A stretch of DNA of 6,540 nucleotides from Cytophagales bacterium (GCA_003537495.1 DPSB01000143.1:1843-8382); one strand, 5' to 3'. Counted from the stretch's first letter, positions 1 to 6,540 are shown. Made by a program: numbers and translations. The notes: a model not told the origin generated them from the letters alone.

Positions 1-219
1 CGACAAAGTGGTTTTACCCAGACCAGGCGGCCCGTGCAGCAACACATGATCAAGCGCCTCTTCACGTTGTTTAGCGGCCTGTACAAAAACTTTAATGTTA
101 TCTACTACTTTTTGCTGGCCTGTAAAATCGCTGAAGGTTAGCGGCCGCAGTGCTTTCTCAATTTCTTTATCGGTGGTGCTTTGTCCTTCCGGATCGCCCT
201 TTAAATAATCTTCGCGCAT
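1..219 (-). CDS. ruvB: Holliday junction branch migration helicase RuvB, N-terminal part (runs off the window)
   Basis: RuvB is the AAA+ motor that, with RuvA, drives branch migration of Holliday junctions during recombinational repair in the cytoplasm. Only the first 73 codons are present; the gene continues past the left edge. Seen directly: the ATG is at 219-217 and the frame is open to base 1. The short N-terminal tail is followed by [12 protein letters not shown] (residues 24-35), the family's conserved 'LRP..l.dfiGQ' entry, then [17 protein letters not shown] (54-70), whose GPPGLGKT at 63-70 is the Walker A nucleotide-binding loop. The [15 protein letters not shown] wording is specific to RuvB rather than to other AAA+ proteins. 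The 5' flank is A-rich (AGAAAATT) with no Shine-Dalgarno site, as usual in Bacteroidota. It is divergent from the apbE gene. Walker B, sensor and the winged-helix domain lie outside the window, so intactness cannot be judged. Confidence 0.95.
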   Translation of the reverse strand, partial: MREDYLKGDPEGQSTTDKEIEKALRPLTFSDFTGQQKVVDNIKVFVQAAKQREEALDHVLLHGPPGLGKTTLS

Positions 220-308
220 AATTTTCTAAGTCGAAAGGTAAGCAAATAAACGGCTTAATGGTTTAGGATGTGGCCGCGCCTTTTAACTTGCATGCCCAAT
301 TCTACCGT

Positions 309-1331
309 ATGGATAATCGTTGGAAAAATGCAATCTACTCTGTTGTGGTGCTGGCCGCAATGTTTGTTGTTTATCAATGGCGGAGCCGAGAGCCCGAGCC
401 CATCAAGATACAAGGCGAAACGATGGCAACCACTTATAACATCACTTACTTCGATCCGAAGAACCGTAATTTCAAATCTGCCATTGATTCAATATTGGTT
501 TTGGTTAACCAATCTATCAACAACTATAATCCTGAGTCTGAGGTTTCTGTTTTCAACCGATCGGGTGGATTGAGATTTAAACTCCCGTACCTGCGGCCAC
601 CCGTGGTAGTTGCACAAAAAGTTTTTTCCTATTCACAGGGTGCGTTTGATCCTACCGTATTGCCGCTTGTTAACCTGTGGGGTTTTGCGCAGAAAAAAGT
701 TGAACGACCGGATAGTTCCAAGATTGATTCCATCCGAACTATAATTGGGTTTGAGAAAATTCAATTCAGTCAGGATAGCATCTGGAAACTGGATTCGCGT
801 GCGCAACTTGATTTTGGTGGCATTGGTCAGGGTTATGGTGCCGATGTAATTACAGATTTTTTGAAGGCCAAGGGAATTAAAAATATGCTGGTTGAGTTAG
901 GTGGAGAAGGTATGGCTTGTGGCATTAATCTTAAATCAGGAAAACCGTGGCAGTTGGGCATTCTCGATCCAAACTCCACGCGCGACAATCAGTTTTTCAA
1001 AGCTTATGTATCGTTAACGGATCAGTCTTTCACTACATCAGGCAACTACTTCAATTATAGAGAAGTGGATGGTAAAAAATATTCGCACACCATCGATCCA
1101 CAAACGGGCTATCCGGCCACGCGTTCACTTCTCAGTGCTTCTGTATTTACCAGCGATTGTACCACAGCCGATGCCTGGGGCACTGCATTTATGGTAATGG
1201 GGCACGAACGAGCCATCGAAGTATTAAAAAAACATCCGGAAATCGATGCCTTTCTGATCTATACAACTCCCGAAGGTATTGCTACCTTTGCCACCGAAAA
1301 AATCAGCAACCAACTTAGCATCAATCCCTGA
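309..1331 (+). CDS. apbE: FAD:protein FMN transferase, ApbE family, membrane-anchored
   Basis: ApbE-family enzymes transfer FMN from FAD to a Thr or Ser of exported target proteins such as NqrC- or RnfG-like subunits, using Mg2+ (family knowledge). Seen here, numbering from ATG 309 (340 aa): a basic N-terminus, one hydrophobic segment at about 8-24 that looks like an uncleaved anchor with no lipobox Cys, then the ApbE domain. Family landmarks are GETMATTY (36-43), FDPTV (113-117), DFGGIGQGYGAD (168-179), ELGGEG (196-201), SHTIDPQTG (259-267) and ADAWGTA (287-293), where the Asp and Thr are expected to bind metal. All core motifs are present and the length is normal, so it should be active on the outer face of the inner membrane. 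An in-frame GTG at 270 would add 13 residues; I chose ATG 309 because it places a short charged tail right before the anchor. The zip gene follows after 16 nt, suggesting co-transcription. The flavoprotein target is not in the window. Confidence 0.9.
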   Translation: MDNRWKNAIYSVVVLAAMFVVYQWRSREPEPIKIQGETMATTYNITYFDPKNRNFKSAIDSILVLVNQSINNYNPESEVSVFNRSGGLRFKLPYLRPPVVVAQKVFSYSQGAFDPTVLPLVNLWGFAQKKVERPDSSKIDSIRTIIGFEKIQFSQDSIWKLDSRAQLDFGGIGQGYGADVITDFLKAKGIKNMLVELGGEGMACGINLKSGKPWQLGILDPNSTRDNQFFKAYVSLTDQSFTTSGNYFNYREVDGKKYSHTIDPQTGYPATRSLLSASVFTSDCTTADAWGTAFMVMGHERAIEVLKKHPEIDAFLIYTTPEGIATFATEKISNQLSINP

Positions 1332-1347
1332 TCCGCGTACGGCCACT

Positions 1348-2118
1348 ATGACTTTAAAATTACTTGTACTTTTTTTTACACCCTTGCTGGCCGGATTAAT
1401 GGTGTACCTGGTTCCTTCTGCAAAAGGAAACAGTTTTAAGTTACTGCTTGTGTTTGCAGGCTCGTACCTGTTTGCTATTACCGTTACACACATCTTACCT
1501 GAGTTATATCGCCAACATTCCGATGTAGAGTTGATTGGTTTATTTGTATTGGCAGGTTTCTTTCTGCAACAACTGTTAGAATATTTTACATCGGGTGTAG
1601 AACATGGGCACATTCATTCGCACGATCATTCCGATCACGATCATCATCATAGCCATTCGCATAAACATCATACTGTATCGGCAATAGTATTGTTATCGGC
1701 ATTGTGTGTCCATGCGTTTTTGGAAGGCAGCATGTTGGCCCAGCCCGTAACTATGGGTTTTGGCTACGATGTAAATGCTGTATTATTAGGTATTGCTTTA
1801 CATCGCGCACCGGCTGCATTTGCATTGATGACGGTGCTGGCCGCTCAACTTCATTCTAAACGAAAAGCACTACCTCATCTTGTTATTTTTTCAATAGCCG
1901 CACCTGCGGGGTTGTTAATCAGTTCGTACTTTGTAGAAAGTAAATTGCTTACCGAAACCGGGTTGATCTACTTGTATGCCTTGGTGTGTGGAAACTTTTT
2001 ACACATTTCCACTACAATTGTTTTTGAAAGCAGTCCCGAGCACCGGTTTAACATCTGGAAACTGGGTGTGGCTGTAATTGGTGCCTTGCTGGCCGTTGCC
2101 GTTGAGTACGCGATTTAA
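1348..2118 (+). CDS. ZIP-family divalent metal transporter
   Basis: ZIP proteins move Zn2+, Fe2+ or related ions into the cytoplasm through a binuclear metal site built from TM4 and TM5 (family knowledge). The 256-aa product has about eight hydrophobic segments, near residues 3-19, 31-47, 60-76, 109-131, 140-162, 176-195, 204-222 and 236-254. TM2 ends in HILPE (48-52), the usual ZIP TM2 motif. The TM3-TM4 loop is strongly His-rich, with 13 His between residues 86 and 108, as in many ZIPs. TM4 carries HAFLEG (122-127), fitting the H-x-x-x-E metal ligands. TM5 carries HRAPAA (152-157), where the family normally has H-x-x-P-E or H, so one expected ligand is Ala. ATG 1348 was chosen because it begins TM1; the frame is open further upstream but that stretch overlaps apbE. 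No Shine-Dalgarno site is seen. Metal specificity cannot be read from the sequence. It is probably the second gene of an apbE-zip unit. Confidence 0.88.
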   Translation: MTLKLLVLFFTPLLAGLMVYLVPSAKGNSFKLLLVFAGSYLFAITVTHILPELYRQHSDVELIGLFVLAGFFLQQLLEYFTSGVEHGHIHSHDHSDHDHHHSHSHKHHTVSAIVLLSALCVHAFLEGSMLAQPVTMGFGYDVNAVLLGIALHRAPAAFALMTVLAAQLHSKRKALPHLVIFSIAAPAGLLISSYFVESKLLTETGLIYLYALVCGNFLHISTTIVFESSPEHRFNIWKLGVAVIGALLAVAVEYAI

Positions 2119-2141
2119 TCGCTTACGTCAATTTACTTTTG
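2114..2141 (+). promoter_or_regulatory. Putative Bacteroidota-type promoter of acs
   Basis: TACTTTTG at 2134-2141 is a perfect match to the Bacteroidota -7 consensus TAnnTTTG. The -33 side is weak: TTT at 2114-2116 lies 17 nt upstream, overlapping the zip stop codon, in place of the usual TTG. If used, transcription would begin near 2146-2150 and give an acs leader of about 45-50 nt. The position in the zip-acs spacer suits independent control of acs. This is a pattern match by eye, not a demonstrated start site. Confidence 0.45.
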
Positions 2142-2168
2142 AAATCTCAGCTAAGTATTCGATTTTCG

Positions 2169-2188
2169 GGAAGTTAAAAATTACTTCC
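2169..2188 (+). promoter_or_regulatory. Inverted repeat in the acs leader (possible operator or RNA hairpin)
   Basis: GGAAGT (2169-2174) and ACTTCC (2183-2188) form a perfect 6-bp inverted repeat around an 8-nt A/T-only spacer, ending 6 nt before the acs ATG. It lies downstream of the putative promoter, so it could be a DNA operator half-site pair or an RNA hairpin occluding the translation start. A 6-bp repeat can arise by chance, so confidence is low. Confidence 0.3.
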
Positions 2189-2194
2189 TGTCTC

Positions 2195-4102
2195 ATGAAA
2201 AAGATTACCAGTCTGGCAGCATACCAACAGGCATACAAAGAAAGCATAGAACAACCTGAAAAATTCTGGGCCGAGGTAGCGTCTGATTTTCAGTGGAAGA
2301 AAAAGTGGGACAAAGTGCTGGATTGGAATTTTACCGAACCGAAAGTAAAATGGTTTGAAGGTGGTAAACTGAACATTACCGAGAACTGCCTCGATCGCCA
2401 CCTTGAAAAACTGGGTGATACACCAGCCATTATCTGGGAACCGAACGATCCGGAAGAACATCATCGCGTGCTTACCTATAAAGATTTACTTTTTAAAGTA
2501 AAACAGTTTGCCAACGTACTTAAGAATAATGGAGTAAAGAAAGGCGATCGCGTGTGTATTTACATGGGCATGATTCCTGAGCTGCCCATTGCTGTGTTGG
2601 CCTGTGCGCGAATCGGAGCGATACACTCCGTAGTTTTTGGTGGGTTCTCGGCTCAATCTATTGCAGATAGATTGCAGGATGCTAAAGCTGAGTTTGTAAT
2701 TACCTGCGATGGTGCTTATCGTGGAGCAAAAGATATTCCGCTTAAATCGGTTATTGACGATGCCTTAATCGCTTGCTCGTTTGTAAAACGGGTAATTGTT
2801 TGTACCCGTACGCGCATGCCGGTTAGTATGATTAAAGGTCGCGATGTATGGTGGGAAGATGAAATCAAAAAAGTAGAAACACAAGGCAACCCCGATTGCC
2901 CGGCAGAAGTAATGGATGCCGAAGACATGTTGTTTATCTTATACACTTCCGGCTCCACCGGAAAACCAAAAGGTGTGGTGCATACCATTGGCGGTTATAT
3001 GGTGTGGACAGCCTATACCTTTCAGAATGTGTTTCAATATCAACAAGGGCAAATCCATTTTTGTACAGCCGATATTGGTTGGATTACCGGCCACAGTTAC
3101 ATAGTATATGGTCCACTTTTATCAGGCGCCACCTCCCTTATGTTTGAAGGTGTACCCACCTGGCCCGATGCCGGCCGCTTCTGGGACATTGTAGATAAAT
3201 ACAAAGTGAATATTTTATACACCGCGCCAACAGCCATCCGAAGCTTAATGGGTTTTGGATTGGATTACGTTGCCGGTAAAGATTTGAGTTCGCTGCAAGT
3301 ATTGGGTACCGTAGGCGAACCCATTAATGCAGAAGCATGGCATTGGTATCATAAAAATATTGGTAAAGGAAATTGCCCGATAGTAGATACGTGGTGGCAA
3401 ACGGAAACCGCGGGTGTATTGATTTCAAACATGGCCAACATTACCCCACAAAAACCAACGTTTGCCACATTACCATTGCCGGGAGTAAACCCATGTCTGG
3501 TAGATGAAAACGGAAAAGAAATTTTGGGCAACGAAGTAAGCGGAAACCTGTGCATTAAAACTCCGTGGCCGGGAATGTTGCGCACCACGTATGGCGATCA
3601 TGAGCGGTGTCGGTTAAATTATTTTGCAACCTATCCGGGTTTATATTTTACGGGCGATGGTTGCTTGCGCGATGTAGATGGTCACTATCGTATCACCGGA
3701 AGGGTAGATGATGTATTGAATGTAAGCGGCCACCGCATTGGCACAGCCGAAGTAGAAAATGCGATTAACATGCATGCTGGTGTGGTAGAGAGTGCGGTGG
3801 TGGGTTATCCGCACGATGTGAAAGGGCAAGGTATCTATGCGTATGTAATTGCTGAATCGCATCATGGCGATGAAAACCTTACGCGGCAGGATATTATTCA
3901 AACCGTATCGCGTATTATAGGTGCAATTGCCAAGCCCGATAAGATTCAATTTGTAAAAGGCTTACCCAAAACCCGCTCCGGAAAAATTATGCGCAGAATA
4001 CTTCGCAAAATAGCCGAAGGCGAAACTTCCAATCTGGGCGATACTTCTACTTTGCTCGATCCGGGTGTGGTAGATGAGATTAAGGCGGGGGCTATTAAAT
4101 GA
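2195..4102 (+). CDS. acs: Acetyl-CoA synthetase (acetate-CoA ligase, AMP-forming)
   Basis: Acs activates acetate with ATP to acetyl-AMP and then forms acetyl-CoA, feeding the TCA and glyoxylate cycles and lipid synthesis; it is a cytoplasmic member of the ANL superfamily. The 635-aa product is of normal length. Seen in order: the N-terminal Acs cap domain (about 8-65), the P-loop YTSGSTGKPKG (250-260), TADIGWITGHSY (291-302), GEPINAEAW (374-382), DTWWQTE (398-404), TGDG (486-489), the hinge and A8 region GRVDDVLNVSGHRIG (502-516), and PKTRSGKIMRR (591-601). The Trp pair in DTWWQTE is the acyl-pocket feature that restricts the substrate to acetate rather than longer acids. Lys597 in SGKIMRR is the catalytic A10 lysine that Pat-type acetyltransferases acetylate in other bacteria; whether that happens here is unknown. 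ATG 2195 was chosen because it starts the conserved domain; upstream codons in the same frame run into the zip gene. It appears to be transcribed from its own promoter. No frame damage is seen. Confidence 0.97.
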   Translation: MKKITSLAAYQQAYKESIEQPEKFWAEVASDFQWKKKWDKVLDWNFTEPKVKWFEGGKLNITENCLDRHLEKLGDTPAIIWEPNDPEEHHRVLTYKDLLFKVKQFANVLKNNGVKKGDRVCIYMGMIPELPIAVLACARIGAIHSVVFGGFSAQSIADRLQDAKAEFVITCDGAYRGAKDIPLKSVIDDALIACSFVKRVIVCTRTRMPVSMIKGRDVWWEDEIKKVETQGNPDCPAEVMDAEDMLFILYTSGSTGKPKGVVHTIGGYMVWTAYTFQNVFQYQQGQIHFCTADIGWITGHSYIVYGPLLSGATSLMFEGVPTWPDAGRFWDIVDKYKVNILYTAPTAIRSLMGFGLDYVAGKDLSSLQVLGTVGEPINAEAWHWYHKNIGKGNCPIVDTWWQTETAGVLISNMANITPQKPTFATLPLPGVNPCLVDENGKEILGNEVSGNLCIKTPWPGMLRTTYGDHERCRLNYFATYPGLYFTGDGCLRDVDGHYRITGRVDDVLNVSGHRIGTAEVENAINMHAGVVESAVVGYPHDVKGQGIYAYVIAESHHGDENLTRQDIIQTVSRIIGAIAKPDKIQFVKGLPKTRSGKIMRRILRKIAEGETSNLGDTSTLLDPGVVDEIKAGAIK

Positions 4103-4114
4103 TAATAAGTAGTT

Positions 4115-4160
4115 AGACCTTCCAGGTCTTTATGCCGTTGTAGAAAGACCTGGAAGGTCT
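4115..4160. repeat. Nested palindromic intergenic repeat (REP-like hairpin pair)
   Basis: A 17-bp perfect inverted repeat (arms 4115-4131 and 4144-4160) surrounds a 12-nt loop. Each arm is itself a short palindrome: AGACCT-TCC-AGGTCT at 4115-4129, and AGACCT-GGA-AGGTCT at 4146-4160. The element can therefore fold as one long hairpin or as two small hairpins side by side. It begins 12 nt after the acs stop codon. The right arm is followed by TAATCTCTAA rather than a T-run, so it is not a canonical intrinsic terminator, though a strong hairpin here could protect the acs mRNA 3' end or slow polymerase. Similar palindromes containing ACCTG-CAGGT-like cores are common between genes in Bacteroidota (from memory); a REP-like mobile origin is inferred. 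Only this one copy is in the window. Confidence 0.75.
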
Positions 4161-4194
4161 TAATCTCTAAGGGCGAGAATTAAACCGGAATTAG

Positions 4195-4202
4195 TATTTT
4201 TA
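4195..4202 (+). promoter_or_regulatory. Weak candidate -7 box for the DUF3127 gene
   Basis: TATTTTTA at 4195-4202 matches TAnnTTTG at all but the last base and lies 22 nt before the ATG at 4224. No TTG is visible at the expected -33 spacing. A promoter is expected in this spacer because the REP-like element separates the gene from acs, but this particular match is weak. Confidence 0.2.
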
Positions 4203-4223
4203 CCATCAACAAAATAATTAGTT

Positions 4224-4577
4224 ATGGCAATGGACATTAGTGGAGTAGTAGTGGCCCTTTTGCCGCTACAAAGCGGACAAGGAAAAACCGGAAATGCGTG
4301 GAAGAAGCAGGAGTTTATTTTAGAAACACCAGGTCAGTATCCTAAAAAAGTTTGCTTGTCGCTGTGGGGCGAAAAGGTGGACGAGAACCGCGTTACGATT
4401 GGAGAAAAAATAACAGCATCAATTAATCTGGAAAGTCGGGAGTACAACAGCCGTTGGTATACGGAAGCCCGCGTGTGGAAAATTACCCGCTCGGGTAGTG
4501 CCGGAAGCAACGAGGCACCATCCCCAACCGATGATTTTATTCCAGAGAGTGGTGGAAGCGATGATTTGCCATTTTGA
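4224..4577 (+). CDS. DUF3127 OB-fold protein with SSB-like C-terminal tip
   Basis: A small cytoplasmic protein of 117 aa, recognised by its overall pattern as DUF3127, a family found mainly in Bacteroidota with no firmly assigned role. Residues about 3-88 look like a single OB-fold built from beta strands: DISGVVVALLP, the WKKQEFILET strand pair, KVCLSLWG, the ITASINLESREYNSRWYTE block and ARVWKI. From about residue 89 the chain is low-complexity (Gly, Ser, Pro, Asp) and ends in DDLPF (113-117). This layout of an OB domain, a flexible linker and an acidic-hydrophobic tip is the same as in single-stranded DNA-binding protein, whose DDDIPF-type tip docks repair and replication enzymes. A nucleic-acid-binding role is therefore inferred, not shown. 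It lacks the length and residues of true SSB. ATG 4224 is preceded by an A/T-rich flank; an in-frame ATG at 4230 is an alternative start. It is convergent with nrdA. Confidence 0.82.
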   Translation: MAMDISGVVVALLPLQSGQGKTGNAWKKQEFILETPGQYPKKVCLSLWGEKVDENRVTIGEKITASINLESREYNSRWYTEARVWKITRSGSAGSNEAPSPTDDFIPESGGSDDLPF

Positions 4578-4604
4578 TTATATAAATCAAAGTTATTCAT
4601 AACA

Positions 4605-4634
4605 AAAAACCCCGAACTCAAGTCCGGGGTTTTT
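4605..4634. terminator. Bidirectional intrinsic terminator between the DUF3127 gene and nrdA
   Basis: CCCCG (4610-4614) pairs with CGGGG (4625-4629), flanked by five A (4605-4609) and five T (4630-4634), giving a 10-bp stem with a 10-nt loop. Read rightward the GC stem is followed by TTTTT and further T-rich sequence (TTTTTACTTTTT); read leftward it is followed by TTTTTTG. It can therefore terminate both convergent transcripts. It lies 27 nt after the DUF3127 stop codon and 19 nt after the nrdA stop codon. Confidence 0.9.
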
Positions 4635-4653
4635 ACTTTTTAAGAAAAATCAA

Positions 4654-6540
4654 TTACGATCCACAAGCTTCACAAGCCTCTGGATTATCCAATGAACAGG
4701 CCATGTCAGCACGCTTTTGCTCCATATCCGAGAGTTTTATTTCGGGCTCGTTGTAAGCAATTGACTGTTGCGTTTCTTTTGCTGCATAAGTTACTACGGG
4801 CTCGGCTGTTACAGTAGCGGTTTGTACTGCTGCTACGGGTTGTTGCATAGCAGATTTGTCTAATGTAAACTTAATCGCATCTGCGGCAGCGGTAGAACGC
4901 AGGTAATACATACCGGTTTTCAAACCCTTCTTCCAGGCATAGAAGTGCATAGAAGTAAGCTTACCAAAGTTTGGATCGGTTAAGTGAATATTTAAACTCT
5001 GGCTCTGGCAGATGTAAGCACCACGGTCAGCACTCATATCAATAATGGCCTTCTGCGAAATCTCCCATACGGTTTTGTAGATATCCTTAATGTTTTGCGG
5101 AATCTCAGCAATAGGTTGTACCGAACCGTTGGTAGCGATTAATTTCTGGCGCATGTTTTCGTTCCACAAGCCGAGGCTAATCAAGTCCTTCATCAAATGC
5201 TTGTTGGCAATGATAAATTCGCCTGACAAAGTTCTGCGGGTATAAATGTTTGACGTATAAGGTTCAAAGCATTCGTTGTTACCCAGAATCTGCGAAGTGG
5301 AGGCCGTAGGCATTGGAGCAAGCAATAAAGAGTTGCGTGCGCCATTTTGTTTCACCTCTTTTTTCAGATTCTCCCAATCCCACCGACCAGAATCTGGAGT
5401 TACACCCCACATATCAAATTGGAAAATTCCTTTTGATATCGGTGAACCTTTAAAGGTTTCGTAAGGGCCATGCAACTTTGCTAGTTCCATGGAGGCTTCC
5501 ATAGCTGCGAAGTAGATGGTTTCGTGAATGTCTTTATTTAAACCACGTGCTTCTTCCGAATCGAATGGCATGCGCAACAGAATAAATGCATCGGCCAAAC
5601 CTTGCACACCAATACCAATAGGGCGGTGGCGCATGTTTGAGTTGCGGGCTTCTATTACCGGGTAATAGTTTACATCAATTACTTTGTTGAGGTTGCGTGT
5701 AATCACTTTCGTGATTTCGTACAACTTCTGGTGATCGAACTTACCATCTTCGGTAACAAACTTAGGCAACGCGATAGAAGCCAGGTTACACACCGCTACT
5801 TCATCGGGCGAAGTGTACTCAATAATTTCTGTACACAAGTTGCTCGACTTGATTGTACCCAAATGCTTCTGATTTGATTTACGATTAGCGGCATCTTTGT
5901 AAAGCATGTAAGGCGTTCCGGTTTCAATCTGGGCTTCCAGAATTTCGAACCAAAGATCTTGTGCTTTTACTTGTCTGCGGGCTTTGCCTTCTTTCTCGTA
6001 TTTTTCATAGAGGCGTTCAAACTCTTCGCCATAACAATCGGCCATGCCCGGTGCTTCGTTCGGGCAGAAGAGCGACCACATCTCGTTGTTCTCAATCCGT
6101 TTCATGAACAGATCAGGAATCCACATGGCGTAGAACAAATCGCGGGCACGCATTTCTTCCTTACCGTGATTTTTCTTCAGCTCAAGAAAATCAAAAATAT
6201 CAGCATGCCAGGGTTCAAGATAAATAGCGAAGCTGCCTTTGCGCTTGCCACCACCCTGATCTACGTAGCGGGCTGTCATATCAAAATTGCGCAACATGGG
6301 CACAATACCGTTCGATGTTCCGCCAGTTCCTTTTATGTACGAGCCTTTTGCACGCACGTTGTGAATGCTAAGACCAATACCACCAGCCGATTGAGAAATC
6401 TTGGCGGTTTGTTTTAAAGTATCATAAATTCCATCAATGCTGTCGTCCTTCATAGTAAGGAGGAAACACGATGAAAGTTGTGGCTTGGGTGTGCCTGCGT
6501 TAAACAGCGTAGGTGTGGCGTGTGTAAACCATTTCTCTCG
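4654..6540 (-). CDS. nrdA: Class Ia ribonucleoside-diphosphate reductase large (alpha) subunit, C-terminal 628 residues
   Basis: NrdA reduces ribonucleoside diphosphates to deoxyribonucleotides using a radical delivered by NrdB. The gene starts outside the right edge; the frame is open through 6540, and the ATG at 6453 is internal. Numbering from the edge: [14 protein letters not shown] (5-18) and SSC25 (redox Cys), N234-L-C236-T-E238 (active-site Asn, thiyl Cys, Glu), AVC251 (redox partner Cys), [15 protein letters not shown] (410-424, phosphate-binding strand) and GMYYLRS (543-549), whose paired Tyr belong to the radical-transfer path. The product ends in CEACGS, providing the mobile C-terminal CxxC that is re-reduced by thioredoxin or glutaredoxin. 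Before it lies a variable Ala/Val/Thr/Gln-rich linker (about 565-600). All catalytic residues in view are intact. The wording is closer to eukaryotic RRM1 than to E. coli NrdA. The N-terminal ATP cone, if any, and the nrdB gene are not visible. It ends at a terminator shared with the convergent DUF3127 gene. Confidence 0.97.
   Translation of the reverse strand, partial: REKWFTHATPTLFNAGTPKPQLSSCFLLTMKDDSIDGIYDTLKQTAKISQSAGGIGLSIHNVRAKGSYIKGTGGTSNGIVPMLRNFDMTARYVDQGGGKRKGSFAIYLEPWHADIFDFLELKKNHGKEEMRARDLFYAMWIPDLFMKRIENNEMWSLFCPNEAPGMADCYGEEFERLYEKYEKEGKARRQVKAQDLWFEILEAQIETGTPYMLYKDAANRKSNQKHLGTIKSSNLCTEIIEYTSPDEVAVCNLASIALPKFVTEDGKFDHQKLYEITKVITRNLNKVIDVNYYPVIEARNSNMRHRPIGIGVQGLADAFILLRMPFDSEEARGLNKDIHETIYFAAMEASMELAKLHGPYETFKGSPISKGIFQFDMWGVTPDSGRWDWENLKKEVKQNGARNSLLLAPMPTASTSQILGNNECFEPYTSNIYTRRTLSGEFIIANKHLMKDLISLGLWNENMRQKLIATNGSVQPIAEIPQNIKDIYKTVWEISQKAIIDMSADRGAYICQSQSLNIHLTDPNFGKLTSMHFYAWKKGLKTGMYYLRSTAAADAIKFTLDKSAMQQPVAAVQTATVTAEPVVTYAAKETQQSIAYNEPEIKLSDMEQKRADMACSLDNPEACEACGS

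Noticed and set aside
219..250. Possible promoters in the ruvB-apbE divergent spacer: TAATTTTC (219-226, +) and TTTATTTG (250-243, -)
   Set aside because: Each misses one base of TAnnTTTG and neither has a convincing -33 TTG at suitable spacing. Promoters must exist here, but I cannot place them.
270..308. GTG start at 270 for the apbE product
   Set aside because: It would add 13 residues ahead of a good membrane anchor; ATG at 309 gives a normal short basic N-terminus. It cannot be fully excluded without homologue comparison.
1224..1613. Open frame of 129 codons on the - strand across the apbE-zip junction
   Set aside because: It overlaps two well-supported genes on the other strand, has no recognisable motif and no start-site signal.
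1606..1673. Run of CAT/CAC codons as a possible nucleotide repeat or CRISPR-like array
   Set aside because: It encodes the His-rich cytoplasmic loop of the ZIP transporter; the repetition follows from the protein and there are no regular repeat-spacer units.
4588..4621. TAACTTTG (4595-4588) with TTG (4621-4619) on the - strand, a possible antisense promoter into the DUF3127 gene
   Set aside because: The -7 box is perfect, but the spacer is 23 nt and the -33 falls inside the terminator stem loop; chance in AT-rich DNA is the simpler explanation.
5959..6417. Open frame of 152 codons on the + strand inside nrdA
   Set aside because: It is antisense to an intact, strongly conserved nrdA and its translation shows no recognisable domain; it is a frame shadow.
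1..6540. Search for tRNA, rRNA, riboswitch, CRISPR, insertion sequence or defence genes
   Set aside because: None was seen; intergenic spaces total only a few hundred bases and are accounted for by the listed promoter, repeat and terminator features.

Overview
The window looks like ordinary chromosomal DNA from a member of the Bacteroidota, most likely a Cytophagales-type organism (inference). The signs are a DUF3127 OB-fold protein, which is largely a Bacteroidota family; start codons without GGAGG-type Shine-Dalgarno sites; a perfect TAnnTTTG -7 box ahead of acs; and a palindromic intergenic repeat of a kind common in this phylum. I see no phage, transposase, CRISPR or plasmid functions.

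Layout from left to right. (1) The N-terminal 73 codons of ruvB run leftward off the window (1-219). (2) A short divergent spacer leads into a rightward pair, a membrane-anchored ApbE-type FAD:protein FMN transferase (309-1331) and a ZIP-family metal transporter (1348-2118), separated by 16 nt and probably co-transcribed. (3) acs, acetyl-CoA synthetase (2195-4102), follows in the same direction but seems to have its own promoter in the spacer, plus a small hairpin just before its start codon. (4) The acs-DUF3127 spacer holds a 17-bp perfect inverted repeat whose arms are themselves palindromes (4115-4160), resembling a REP element. (5) A small DUF3127 protein with an SSB-like acidic C-terminal tip (4224-4577) meets a bidirectional terminator (4605-4634). 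(6) Beyond it, the C-terminal 628 residues of the class Ia ribonucleotide reductase large subunit (nrdA, 4654-6540) are read leftward, with the start outside the window.

Functionally these are housekeeping genes: recombination (RuvB), flavinylation of exported proteins (ApbE), divalent metal transport (ZIP), acetate activation (Acs), a probable ssDNA or nucleic-acid-binding protein (DUF3127) and dNTP synthesis (NrdA). They do not form one pathway. No clear undescribed system is visible. The points most worth a second look are the nested palindromic repeat, the changed TM5 metal motif of the ZIP protein, the close resemblance of NrdA to the eukaryotic enzyme, the SSB-like tail on the DUF3127 protein, and the promoter and hairpin leader of acs.
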